Below are positions 36,329 to 45,916 of a stretch of DNA of 64,000 nt, one piece after another. Source of the DNA: Labyrinthula sp. Ha. Its lineage: Eukaryota > Sar > Bigyra > Labyrinthulida > Labyrinthulaceae. The stretch is from assembly GCA_015227615.1 (NCBI GenBank), contig JAALGZ010000044.1, forward strand, positions 1 to 64,000, given 5' to 3'. Each line of letters opens with the position of its first letter. Within the stretch, counting starts at the first letter, position 1. The notes beneath the pieces were generated by a model. The model did not search any database. It saw nothing but the letters and a program-made list of their open reading frames with translations, and was not told the DNA's origin. A program made the position numbers and the translations under genes.

Positions 36329-37369
36329 ATGCAAATCTCTAGTTCTTCTTTGAACCGCTCCGTTCAAGCCTCAACAGAAGTCCCAGAGCACGCGAGCCTT
36401 CGAAGACGCTCAGTCTCTGTGCTGAGTGTCAACGTTGGTGGGCTTACTACCTTCAAACTAAACGTACTTCGTGAAATTTCCAGGGACGCAGACGTCCTGA
36501 TGCTACAAGAAGTGAACAAGCAAGGCTACAAGAGACTAGAACAAGAGATGAACGTTAGCCAAAGAGCAGGAAGGTGGTTTTTGTCAAAACAGCCCAACTG
36601 CTCCGAAGGCGTAGCAACGTTTCTGTGCCAAGAACTCTCTGAGAGAGTTGTTGGAGTTCAGACTCCAAGCGATAGGATCCTAAAAGTTGTAGTAATCCTA
36701 AATGGTAAAGCTCAAGCTGTTTTAGTAAATTGTTACGCCCCACACTCAGGAAAAAGTGCAGATGATTACAAAAAATTTCTCTCTCAATTAAAAAAAGTGA
36801 CTTCTAAAGTAAACAAGAGAAGGCTCATCCTCATTGGAGGTGACCTTAACGCGCAGTTGAACCGGAACTTTAAACAAGATAACAATCGATATGGATATTC
36901 GCATAGATCGAACAGGAACTGAAAGATGCTGGAAAGATGGCTGCTACAGCATGAATATGAGGTTGTTAACTTTAAATTCAAAACGGGAAGGAAAAAGGAA
37001 AAGAAACATGCAACATACTACCAGAAAGGTAACTCCAGGATAGAATCAGAAATTGACTTCTTCGTAACAAACAATTTACCCTTGCTGACATCCTTCAGAA
37101 TTGTAAAAAACATTTCAGCGAAGCTGTACGGTGGTACAAACTTTGACCACCAGGTAATTGAAGCCAGATTCTTGACCAATTTGACGCACAAGTCTTTTGT
37201 CCACAAAGAAAAGCCAGATGTAAGTCTGCTCCTTAAAGATCGTAACCTAGTACAGCTAGTAAATGACAAAATCGAAGAAAAACTACGTGAAATGGCCGGC
37301 GAAGAAGCAGCGTACGAAGATCTTGTCCCATTAGCCAACAAAATCTTAAAAGAAAACATCCCCCACTAA
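36329..37369 (+). pseudogene. LINE endonuclease region
   Basis: An exonuclease-endonuclease-phosphatase domain that nicks target DNA for target-primed reverse transcription. The whole active-site series is present: Asn in VLSVNVGG, Glu in LMLQEVN, Tyr in VNCYAPHS, Asp and Asn in GGDLNAQL, Asp in SEIDFFV and His in NFDHQVIEA. The TGA at 36920-36922 lies between the GGDLNAQL and SEIDFFV motifs, in the same frame on both sides. The frame ends at 37369 beside a C5 run. Confidence 0.85.
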
Positions 37370-37371
37370 AC

Positions 37372-39630
37372 CTACAGATCCCCGAAAGGGAAAATTCAGC
37401 AGGAACCATCGAACTAGTCACAAAGAAAAGAAGAGAGTTCTCAACAGCCACACGTCAGCAAAAGAAGGATTTAACGGCAGCAGTAAAGACAAGTGCGCTA
37501 GTAGACAGAAACATCTGGCTAAACAAAGTCTCCAACAAGATTCAGCAGCCTTTTAGAACCAACAGAACAAGGGAAGCCTATGCAATAGTAAACAGACTGA
37601 AACCAAAGAAGAAACTGCAAGCAAGAATAAATACCGATTCAGCCGGGAACAGGGTGGACGTAGGCTCCAGACTTCGTATTCTGAAAGAATATATGGAAAA
37701 ACAACAAATACCTCCTACTCCAAAAATACAACTTTCAAAAAGTCAGATAGAACATTACCACAGACCGATATTTGAACCGGCTCTTCAGAAAAGTATCGAC
37801 GTTCATCCGCCAACTTCGGATGAAGTGCTAACAACCATCAAACAGCTCAAGAACAACCGTGTACCAGGACTAGACAACATTCAAAACGAACTCCTAAAAA
37901 CTTCAGTAAAAGTCCAAAAACTCATCACCAGGAAGATCCAAAACATCTTTAGAAATGACTCCATCCCAAACAAGGATCTGAAAATATTATGCAGTAGCAA
38001 AATAATCCACATCTACAAACAAAAAGGAAGTAAAAATGAACCTAGTAGTTATCGTCCCATTGCGCTGTTAAATACAACATTCAAACTTCTTACAAAGATC
38101 ATTAATAATAGATTGACACACATCTTAGAGAAACTGCCATCATACCAGGCAGGTTTTAGATCCAACTTCAGTACAATGAATAAAATTGAAGTTCTCAATA
38201 GCATAGTCAAGCGTTGTCTTAGAAAAAATCAGAAGCTGAAGTTACTCTTTGTAGATTTCCAGAAAGCTTTCGACTCGGTTGACCATAGATTCATCCAAAT
38301 ATCCTTGAAAGAACATCATGTGCCAAAGAAACTGAGAAAGATAATAAAAAGTCTATATGAAGCAGCAGAGGTAAGAGCAGTAGAAGGAAACAAGCTTTCA
38401 GGAAGTGTAAACTTAAGACGTGGGGTTCTACAAGGGGATTCATTATCTCCAGCTATCTTCGTAGTAGTTTTAAGTTCAGTAATGAAAAGAATAAACCATA
38501 GTACCTTGACCAACTTGACAGTAGCGGGAATGAAGTTCAATTCCTTAGCGTTTGCAGACGATATAGTCACAATATGCGACTCCGATGAACAAATCTCAAA
38601 CTTCGTGAATCAACTTCAAACTCTGGAACCTGTGTCTGGTTTGAGAATACATATATCAAAAACCAAAATCTTGCTGACGGATGAAGGCTATGAAATAAAT
38701 GAAGATATACCTGACGAAGACATCAACCTCATTTTATCCAAATTCTACTGCGAAACCTGTGACAGATATTTTGAAGCCAAGAAAAGTTTTGATGCCCATT
38801 GTAGAAGTAGGTTCTGCGACGGCACGCGTAATCGCAGTCGTAAGGGTACGTTAGCTGTTCTCCATACTAAAGAAATTCTGGAACAAAAGTTGCAACCTTC
38901 AGCCGATCCAGTAACAGTAAATGGCGAGTGTATAGAGCCAGTGAAGTTATATAAATACCTGGGGATGGAATTTAATTCAGCTGGTATCTTAGTAAATAGT
39001 ATCTTACAAAAACTGGAACTCTGCGAAATAAGACTGAACAAATATCGGGACTTTATTCAATCTCCTGAAATCTGGAACGCAGCAAAACGAAATCTTGTAC
39101 GAGCTCTGGTACTCTCGCCTGGTTTGTATAGTCTTGTCAACTGGCCCGAAGATGAACGAATAAATAAAAAACTTCATATGCTATCGAGGAAGATCAAAGC
39201 AGCCACTGAAAACATTCATATAAAGGAGGTGAGAATCCAAGAAGGCGACCTAGATGTGTGCAAGATTGTCCAAGACCTAAAAGATAAATACAACAGGACA
39301 GAAAAAACGCTCCACGATGAGCAATTTACCTCCCTCAGACTCTCAAACATCAACAACAACTTACAACCCAAGAGGCCCAGGGAAATATCATATCTGGAAG
39401 TCCAAGATCGGCTTAACTGGAACCCAACACCTCCTACTGAACCGCCACCTGAACAATCACAACAAGAAGAGAGCAACCTGTCAAATACCCCTCCAACTCC
39501 AAACAGAATATCCCCGATAGCCATCGCCAGAACCATGTCCAGATACAAAAGGCAAAGGCTGGCCATAATAAATCCTCTTGAATATATTCAAACGATGCTT
39601 GCTGTGAACGAAAGTATCCAGAATCCCTAA
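37372..39630 (+). pseudogene. LINE reverse transcriptase region with inserted zinc finger
   Basis: Open in one frame from about 37372 to TAA at 39628-39630, with no ATG of its own at the left edge because it continues the endonuclease frame after a one-base shift. Reverse transcriptase blocks are clear: YRPIALLNTTFKL, LFVDFQKAFDSVDH, GVLQGDSLSPAIF, and the catalytic LAFADDIV near 38540-38565. Between the catalytic part and the LYKYLGMEF thumb motif lies a Cys/His finger (CETCDRYFEAKKSFDAHC, 38754-38807). The C-terminus is Pro-, Gln- and Ser-rich, then basic. No RNase H is seen. Confidence 0.88.
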
Positions 39631-40194
39631 GAAAAATAAGCGGAAACGAAGCAAGAAAGGTTCAGAAGTAGCTGGAGCAAACGCTGATCCCCCCTGAAAG
39701 CAAACAACCCCATATTCATATTCAGATCCTCATTGACTTCACTAGAATAAGTCCAAAGCAAAAAAATTCATCATAACCAAGAGCCACCAAAAGACAACAT
39801 ACCCACGATAAGCACCACAAAGCAGACACGATAAACATCTCCCTCCGAAAAACTATCCTTCTTGACCTCCCTATAAGCTATACACAAATCCCCCTTATCC
39901 TCCTCCAAACTGATCCAAAGCCTGGTTTTGAACATTCTTGCGCACGAAATCAATCAAAACTTTCCAGGATGCAGCCAAATCACTCATCAATCATCATAAA
40001 TACATCTTCAGAATCTTTAACATGCCGGAAATCGCGAATCAGGAGGTCGTGAGAGAACGGTTCACTCTTTTTTTCTATCCGATGTTGTTGTATTTGATTT
40101 GATTTCAACTTATTCCGGATATTGAAAATTTTGGGCATATTTACAAATTGAGCTCCAATAAGGCATTACTACATACTTCTTAGGAACCTGTCAC

Positions 40195-40480
40195 TGGAGT
40201 TAACGGAAGATAACAGTAAGATAAGACCAAGGCAAGATTATGTACAAGAAAGATACCATAAGATTCCAGAATACAAGAACAAGAACCTAACAGAACGTAC
40301 CAATAACAGAACAAGCAAGAAACCAGCACAATAGAGCAAAGCTTAATGGAAGATACCAGTAACAGGCCAAGTAAGGAAACATACAAGATATAATGGAACT
40401 TAATGGAAAACACCGGTACAGAATGAAGTGTGAAAAGATGCAAGATTTAATGGAAGTTACCGGAATAAATGTTATCTAAA
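40195..40480. repeat. Degenerate tandem repeat
   Basis: A block like TTAATGGAAGATACCAGTAAC recurs at about 40196, 40343, 40391 and 40448, mixed with AAGACCAAGG and GAACAAG motifs. It lies about 600 bp downstream of the LINE coding end and may be part of its 3' region. Confidence 0.5.
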
Positions 40481-42372
40481 ATATGTACTATAACTAGGTA
40501 GTAAGACCAAGGCGAGCGTGAGGGTTAGGATACTTATCCCAAATAACTCCCTGTTAAAGTTAAGTTAAGAATATCGTCTTCATTTGGGAGGTCATTTAAC
40601 TCTTGGCCCCTTCATACTAAAATCTGGGTTATTAATATATATTTGTTATTCTATTTATAATTATTTTGTATATTTCAGATAGTTTCAAACTATAGAAAAA
40701 TAAATAAAAAAATCTTTAACTTTGATAAGATACTTCAATGTGTGGAATACATGTGTTAGGAATGAAGGTCTGCTGAATGTAATTTTCAGGCAAAATTTGG
40801 TTGAAAGTACAGTTTAACAGAAAGAACAAGATGACTGATAAAATGGATAAATTAAATTTTTGTCACTTCAGAACTCAGTTTTTTTCTTCTCATAGCCCAT
40901 TTCTTTTTTTACATTTTCTAATATCTCTTCTTTGGTTAACTCTTCTTCTAAGTATTATATAGTCTTAATTCATAACATGGAGCTATCCCCATCGGCACAA
41001 GTACCGAAAATCCATATATCTTGAGGTTCGAGGTGGTATTAATTTTATTATACCTTCGGTTGTCTCGATCATAATTTCGGTACCCTGTGAATAACCTTCA
41101 TATATGTTTTTTGATAGAGCTGTCATATGAGGCCACCTTAGAAAACTTTGCACTAGATCCTTTCATGTGAATAAATTGCCTTGGAATATCAAAAGTCATT
41201 ATTTTATAGGGGTAAGGCTTTCACTAAACTATATTCTATAAACCTTTTGAGGAAGAAGATATTGAGAATAGAAACAATATAGACATAGATACGACTCTGA
41301 CTAAATAAGAGAGAGCCAAAATACAAGTCCTAATTATCTAAAGTTGACCTAAATAAAATAACCCGCTTATATCACTAGTAACTATATCAAAATAGATTTG
41401 AGGATGGGATAATAAACCTCAAGTCTCCCTCATTCACTCTACTCATTATGTGGCGCTCGAATTTTCAGCACAAAGACTAGGTCGATAGGGTTGCCATTTG
41501 TTGGAAAGAGAACGACATTAAGAGTAATGGGTCAAGAATGCTTAGTACTAACAAACTTTTAAACTCCAAATCTCCTAAAACAAAACATATATTTCATTTT
41601 GTACATCTCATTAACCTGGCTTATTTTTATATGTTTTTTCTAAGTGCAAAGTCTCCATAAAAACATTTCCTGCTATTTGAAGTTGGTCATGAAATATATC
41701 CTCTTATAAATGAAAAATTCTCTAATCTGCTTAATCATAGAAAAAGTCCGGAAATTGGGTTAGTATAAGATATCTCTCTGTGAAAAAAAGTGTTGATGTT
41801 AAGAATTGCATAATAACATCACATTTGGTTACATACCCAATGTAAAAACAAGATCATAGATATTGAAATTTGCGTAATAAGCAAAGTAATAACCTATTTA
41901 TTAAAATGCACCTGAATCCTTTGAAATGGAGCAGCAGAATGGTAGAAAGATGGATTTCCATGAGAACGGAGTAAAGAGGCAGAAGCTCAAGAAATATAAA
42001 AACGCACATATATAAGTTTTTTTGATTAAAGTTAGTTCATAATCCAAGGCAAACATTAAGTAGAAAATAATATAGAAGTATTTTTTATGTAATTAGGAAT
42101 GGTTTTACTGTCTCTATGTACATGGATAGACAGTTTTCAAAAATGTCTTGAACTATTGGATAATAATATTAAATGATAACCTCCGACACTACTTTTAACT
42201 CTTTAACTAAGTTCTTATTCTATTTATGCCCTTAATATAATTTATTTTTCTCTATATCTTCCTAACACTGTGGGAGAAAGTACAATTTAAGTTGATCCGA
42301 AGTAAACCAATAGAACACCTGTTTAACTCATCACAATATTACATTACCCCACATATTGCCATTAAACAATCG
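40481..42372. other. Intergenic, nothing recognised
   Basis: 1.9 kb of AT-rich sequence before the gene island. No gene or clear repeat was seen. Confidence 0.5.
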
Positions 42373-43600
42373 ATGACTAATTTTCTTTCCAAATCGACTG
42401 AGCTTCTGCTAAAGGACAACCCAGAAGAGCTCAAGAAGTACGATCATCTTGAAATTATATTTTAGATTTGTAAAAGGGCTTCCAAAATGCGAACTCCACA
42501 TTCACGTTGAAGGTTCACTTGAACCTGAGCAGATGCTTTCTTTTGCTAAACGCAATAATATCTCCCTTTCTGACTACAACGGGGACGATGAGCAATTTTG
42601 CAAAACTCAAAGAAAAAAACGAAATTTTAACAACCTTCAAGAATTTCTGAATCTTTATTACGAAGCTTGTGATGTACTTAAAACAGAAAAAGACTTTTAT
42701 GATCTTTGTTACTCGTATTTGGAAAAAGCAAGAAAAGATAATGTAAAACATTGCGAAATTTTTTTTGATCCTCAAACTCACATGTATGAAAGAAATAAAC
42801 TTGATCTATCTGTCATTCTCAATGGTCTTTCTTCTGCATGCAACCAGGCAAAACTCGATTTTAACATTTCAGCACAATTGATTCTTTGTTTTCTTCGTCA
42901 TAGATCAGAAGAAGAAGCTTTAGATGTACTTGATCAGTTGATCAATACTCCAAATTATGAAAAATTAGTTCTTGGAGTCGGATTAGATTCAGGAGAAGCA
43001 GGAAATCCACCTGAAAATTTTCAAAAGGTTTTCAAGAAGGCAAAAGAAGCTGGATTAAGACTAACTGCACATGCAGGAGAAGAAGCTGGTCCTGATTATA
43101 TAGAGCAGGTATTTTTTTTATGCTTATATTATTAGGCTCTGGATGTTTTGAAGGTTGAAAGGATTGATCATGGAGTTAGATGTTTAGAGAGTGAACATTT
43201 AGTGGAAAGATTATCAAAAGAGAAAGTTTTGCTTACGGTTTGTCCGAGTAGTAATCATAGACTTCAAGTAGTTAAAAGATACTTTGCCTCAAAAAGTCCA
43301 ATTGGAATGCTATTAGAGAAAAACGTTCCAGTTTGTTTAAATGGAGATGATCCTGCATATTTTTTTGGTCATGTACATCAGGAAAAAAGTTACGGTGGAT
43401 ACATTGCTGAAAATTACCTACTTGCAGCTGTAGAAAATAGTTTAACTGGAAATCAACTTGCTTCAATTGCAATAAACGGATTTCAAGGAAGTTTTCTTCC
43501 GGCAGATGAGAAAATGAAGTTTTGTAATAGTGTTGAAGACTATTGTGTAAAATTTGAGAACAGTTTTCAATCGTCAAAAAATAACTGTTTGCCTTGTTAA
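42373..43600 (+). CDS. Adenine deaminase (adenosine/AMP deaminase superfamily)
   Basis: Converts adenine to hypoxanthine in purine salvage. Three exons, 42373-42437, 42466-43108 and 43136-43600, with introns of 28 and 27 nt, give 390 residues. Zinc and catalytic residues are in place: HIH at about 33-35, HAGEE at 224-228 with the catalytic Glu 227, ERIDHG with His 248, and NGDDP with metal Asp 307. The block VERIDHGVRCLES...VCPSSN...DDPAYF resembles the fungal Aah1/bacterial adenine deaminase subfamily more than adenosine deaminase; Asn-Gly before DDP differs from the usual Ser-Asp. An ATG-started first exon in frame with the rest fixes the start. The next gene begins 53 bp downstream on the same strand. 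Confidence 0.88.
42438..42465 (+). other. 28-nt intron in the adenine deaminase gene
   Basis: GTACGATCAT...TATTTTAG. Removal joins an ATG-started 65-nt exon to the FVKGLPKCELHIH block in frame. Without removal the frame meets TAG at the acceptor itself. Confidence 0.85.
43109..43135 (+). other. 27-nt intron in the adenine deaminase gene
   Basis: GTATTTTTTTTATGCTTATA followed by TTATTAG. Its length is a multiple of three but it holds an in-frame stop (TAG). Removal joins DYIEQ to ALDVLKVERIDHG exactly as the family alignment expects. Confidence 0.92.
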
Positions 43601-43653
43601 CCGTTAACTATAAGAGCTAGGGTTATTATCCGTTTAGAAGTTGAACAAAGAAA

Positions 43654-44538
43654 ATGGAAGAAAAAAGTAAAGCGACTTTGATCTTTTTTGAGCCTACAAA
43701 GGCAAAGTTAGAGTCAATGGAACTTGCGGATGCTGGAGAAAAAAGGAATGAGTTGGAATATTCACGACGGAAAGATTTGAAGCATAAAATTGAGGAGATA
43801 ATAAGAAAGAGAAAGAACTCTTTGCTAGGGTATTTCTCAGAGAAGCCTGGCTTACCAAAGACTGATAGACATGGGAGAAATAGAGCTTTTTACAGCAGCT
43901 CATTGACTGTTTTTGGTTTAGAAACAAGAATCCTGTTTAAATCCAATCTTGAGACTTTGCTTGAAAAGGCACAAGTTGAGTGGAACCAAATCAACGAGAT
44001 AGATTGGGATATTTCATCAGAAGTAGAATACTATAGTAACTACATGGAAGAACAGAAATTTGGGGAGGATCTTACTCTTTTGAAACGAGAAGAAGTTCAA
44101 CATAATCAAAAGTTGATGAACAGAGTAAAAGAGCTTTTTTTTTCACTCATGGATGAAAAATATGAACGAGCTGAAGAAAAATTTTTAAGCCTATTCGAAG
44201 TTCAAAAATTTTCATTGTGTATTATGAAAATGATTTACGGTGAAGATAGTTTCTTTTCAGAAGATTGCTTAGACAATATCAAACTGAATCTTCAAAACGA
44301 GCTTCAACTTTTTGGTTGTCAAGAATTCTATTTTCGTTGTTTCTTTCAAGAACTGTTTTATTTATTAGATTTATGGGTTGCGTCTCCGGATTTAAATAGA
44401 TACTTGGAGTTCTTGAAGGAAATCAAATCAAGGTGCTTCCACTTTAACAAGAGAAAAAAGTGCTTTGAATTGGTACCTCCAAATCAAGTATTGTCAAGGA
44501 TTGACTACTTCAAAAGCATGAAAAGAATAAATGCTTAA
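43654..44538 (+). CDS. Unknown helical protein
   Basis: A single-exon, 294-residue frame starting at ATG 43654. I recognise no domain. It is charged and predicted by eye to be mostly helical: a Lys/Glu-rich N-terminal third with a likely coiled coil (DLKHKIEEIIRKRKNSLL near residues 41-58), a conserved-looking GLPKTDRHGRNRAFY loop, then an aromatic- and Cys-rich C-terminal half. There is no signal peptide or membrane segment. Its codon use matches its neighbours. It is tightly packed in the island: 53 bp after the adenine deaminase and 2 bp from the stop codon of the convergent eIF3k gene, which supports a real, expressed gene. Confidence 0.75.
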   Translation: MEEKSKATLIFFEPTKAKLESMELADAGEKRNELEYSRRKDLKHKIEEIIRKRKNSLLGYFSEKPGLPKTDRHGRNRAFYSSSLTVFGLETRILFKSNLETLLEKAQVEWNQINEIDWDISSEVEYYSNYMEEQKFGEDLTLLKREEVQHNQKLMNRVKELFFSLMDEKYERAEEKFLSLFEVQKFSLCIMKMIYGEDSFFSEDCLDNIKLNLQNELQLFGCQEFYFRCFFQELFYLLDLWVASPDLNRYLEFLKEIKSRCFHFNKRKKCFELVPPNQVLSRIDYFKSMKRINA

Positions 44539-44540
44539 AA

Positions 44541-45194
44541 TTAAAGCAATGGCTGGAGGTTTGAAAGTTTTAGGTGGGTCAATCTTTCTTCTTCCTGTTT
44601 TCTAGGAGTATTGTACTCACTCGCCTGGAACGTAAATGTATCGCTCTCTTTGCTTTCTGCAAATAGTTCAGAAGGTTCAACTTTTCCATTTAGATACCTA
44701 GAAAACTGATCTTTTCCTATGTTAGAAAATAATGTCGATGTTTGATTAAGAATAACTTCTCTAACCTCATCCTCAAAGCTTGGATAGGATTGTTCAACAA
44801 ACCCTTTAATCTCACTAAAATATCCCCAAAATTTTTCAAAAGCAGAAGATTCTAGCAACTGACCCAGTTTAACAATTTTCTGGACATTGTCTGAGTTATA
44901 CACAATTTTAGGAAGTAATAGAAGATTTTGTAGAAAATTTGCTTTTGGAAACTGATTGATTGATTTTAGTAGTATCTTAACGGACAATTTTTCATATAAA
45001 CCTTCTACATTCTTCTGTGGATAGAATTGAATAATTCGCAAGATTCCAGTGTTTATTTCATTTGAAAACCAAGTGGATGAAATTTGGCTATCCAAACATT
45101 CTATCAAAGGTTTGAGATTATTATATGAAAATTTATTGGCTTGAATTAGGTCCAAACATTTCTTCTCCAACTTTTCTTCCGTTTGACCTTTCAT
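44541..45194 (-). CDS. EIF3K: Translation initiation factor eIF3 subunit K
   Basis: A small non-core subunit of the eIF3 complex that helps recruit mRNA and the 43S complex. The 217-residue length matches the family (human 218). Matching blocks against human eIF3k by memory: ILRIIQFYPQ (human VLKLYQFNPA), KILLKSINQFPKANF (human QILLKALTNLPHTDF), LGQLLESSAFEKFW (human LGDLLETCHFQAFW), and FEDEVREVILNQTS (human FEDSVRKFICHVVG). The frame extends upstream to a TTG, but the first ATG is at 45194. It is convergent with the unknown gene (2 bp between stops) and divergent from the methyltransferase with only 26 bp between start codons. Confidence 0.88.
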   Translation of the reverse strand: MKGQTEEKLEKKCLDLIQANKFSYNNLKPLIECLDSQISSTWFSNEINTGILRIIQFYPQKNVEGLYEKLSVKILLKSINQFPKANFLQNLLLLPKIVYNSDNVQKIVKLGQLLESSAFEKFWGYFSEIKGFVEQSYPSFEDEVREVILNQTSTLFSNIGKDQFSRYLNGKVEPSELFAESKESDTFTFQASEYNTPRKQEEERLTHLKLSNLQPLL

Positions 45195-45220
45195 TTTAAT
45201 TTTGGGCAATTTAAATTTGA
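45195..45220. promoter_or_regulatory. 26-bp divergent intergenic region
   Basis: The only sequence between the ATG of eIF3k (minus) and the ATG of the methyltransferase (plus). It is AT-rich. Both 5' UTRs and the core promoters must either be extremely short or lie inside the opposite gene. That it acts as a promoter is inferred from its position alone. Confidence 0.4.
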
Positions 45221-45916
45221 ATGAAGGAAAAGGAAGAAAATATTGAATATGAAAAAGTAGAGTATTGGAATAAAAGATATGCTAGAGATCAAGATCGATT
45301 CGAATGGTTTTTAAGTATAGAAAATATATATCCAGTCTTGGAAGGTTATTTGAAGAATTTAAGAGGAAAAGACATTATTCTTGTAGATTGTGGTTGTGGA
45401 ACTTCAACTTTATTATTCGAACTCTGTGAAAAGAAAGTGTTTGATGAGGAGAAAACTAAGTTTATTGGTTTAGATGTATCTGAAATTGCTCTAAATTCTA
45501 TGAAAAATAGAAATAAACATGAGAATGTTTTCTTTCAACTCTGCGATCTGTCTAAAAAGTTCTCATTTGAAAGGGAGTCTCTAGATGTTGTTTTCGATAA
45601 GTCTACTATGGATTGTTTGCTTCACGGAAAGGTTGAAGTGGTTGAGAATTATCTTTATGAAGTTTCACGATGTTTAAAACCTTTTGGATATTTTATTCTA
45701 ATTACTCAGATGGACTTTCAAAAGGAGGAGGATCAGGATTTTTTTCTTAACACTGTATTGTGTAGTTTAGCTGGTAGTGAAGATAATATATCGTATGAAA
45801 TAAATATTCATACAACTGAAAATTGTCCTTTTACTATATATGTGTTGAGAAAGAAGAAATTTGCTCGTAAGACTAGAAGTTTTGATGCCTTAGATATAAC
45901 CATTCACGAACATTGA
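45221..45916 (+). CDS. SAM-dependent methyltransferase, EEF1AKMT4/METTL13-type
   Basis: A 231-residue single-exon class I methyltransferase. The N-terminal EYWNKRYARDQDRFEWF block is the hallmark of the group containing EEF1AKMT4, the METTL13 N-terminal domain and the citrate synthase methyltransferase CSKMT. SAM-binding motif I is VDCGCGTSTLLFEL, near residues 54-67; motif II is GLDVSEIA; the post-motif DVVFDKSTMDCLLHG matches the family's (E/D)KGT(L/M)DAL. The likely job is lysine methylation of a protein such as eEF1A or citrate synthase; which one cannot be told here. No targeting peptide is obvious. It ends with TGA. Confidence 0.85.
   Translation: MKEKEENIEYEKVEYWNKRYARDQDRFEWFLSIENIYPVLEGYLKNLRGKDIILVDCGCGTSTLLFELCEKKVFDEEKTKFIGLDVSEIALNSMKNRNKHENVFFQLCDLSKKFSFERESLDVVFDKSTMDCLLHGKVEVVENYLYEVSRCLKPFGYFILITQMDFQKEEDQDFFLNTVLCSLAGSEDNISYEINIHTTENCPFTIYVLRKKKFARKTRSFDALDITIHEH

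Larger units (their letters stand above)
36236..39630 (+). mobile_element. Non-LTR retrotransposon (LINE), broken
   Basis: Only the coding part can be bounded; no poly(A) tail or target duplication is clear. The first possible ATG is at 36329. An APE-type endonuclease comes first, then the reverse transcriptase. The coding sequence is broken twice: an in-frame TGA at 36920-36922, and a one-base loss at the C5 run near 37361-37365, where one added C would restore the frame. GC content and codon use are higher in G and C than in the surroundings, as expected for an insertion. The clade is not assigned; RTE- or L2-like elements share the two-domain order. Confidence 0.9.

Noticed and set aside
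45195-45209. An earlier eIF3k start at TTG 45209
   Set aside because: A eukaryotic gene should start at ATG; the first ATG at 45194 gives the family's normal length.
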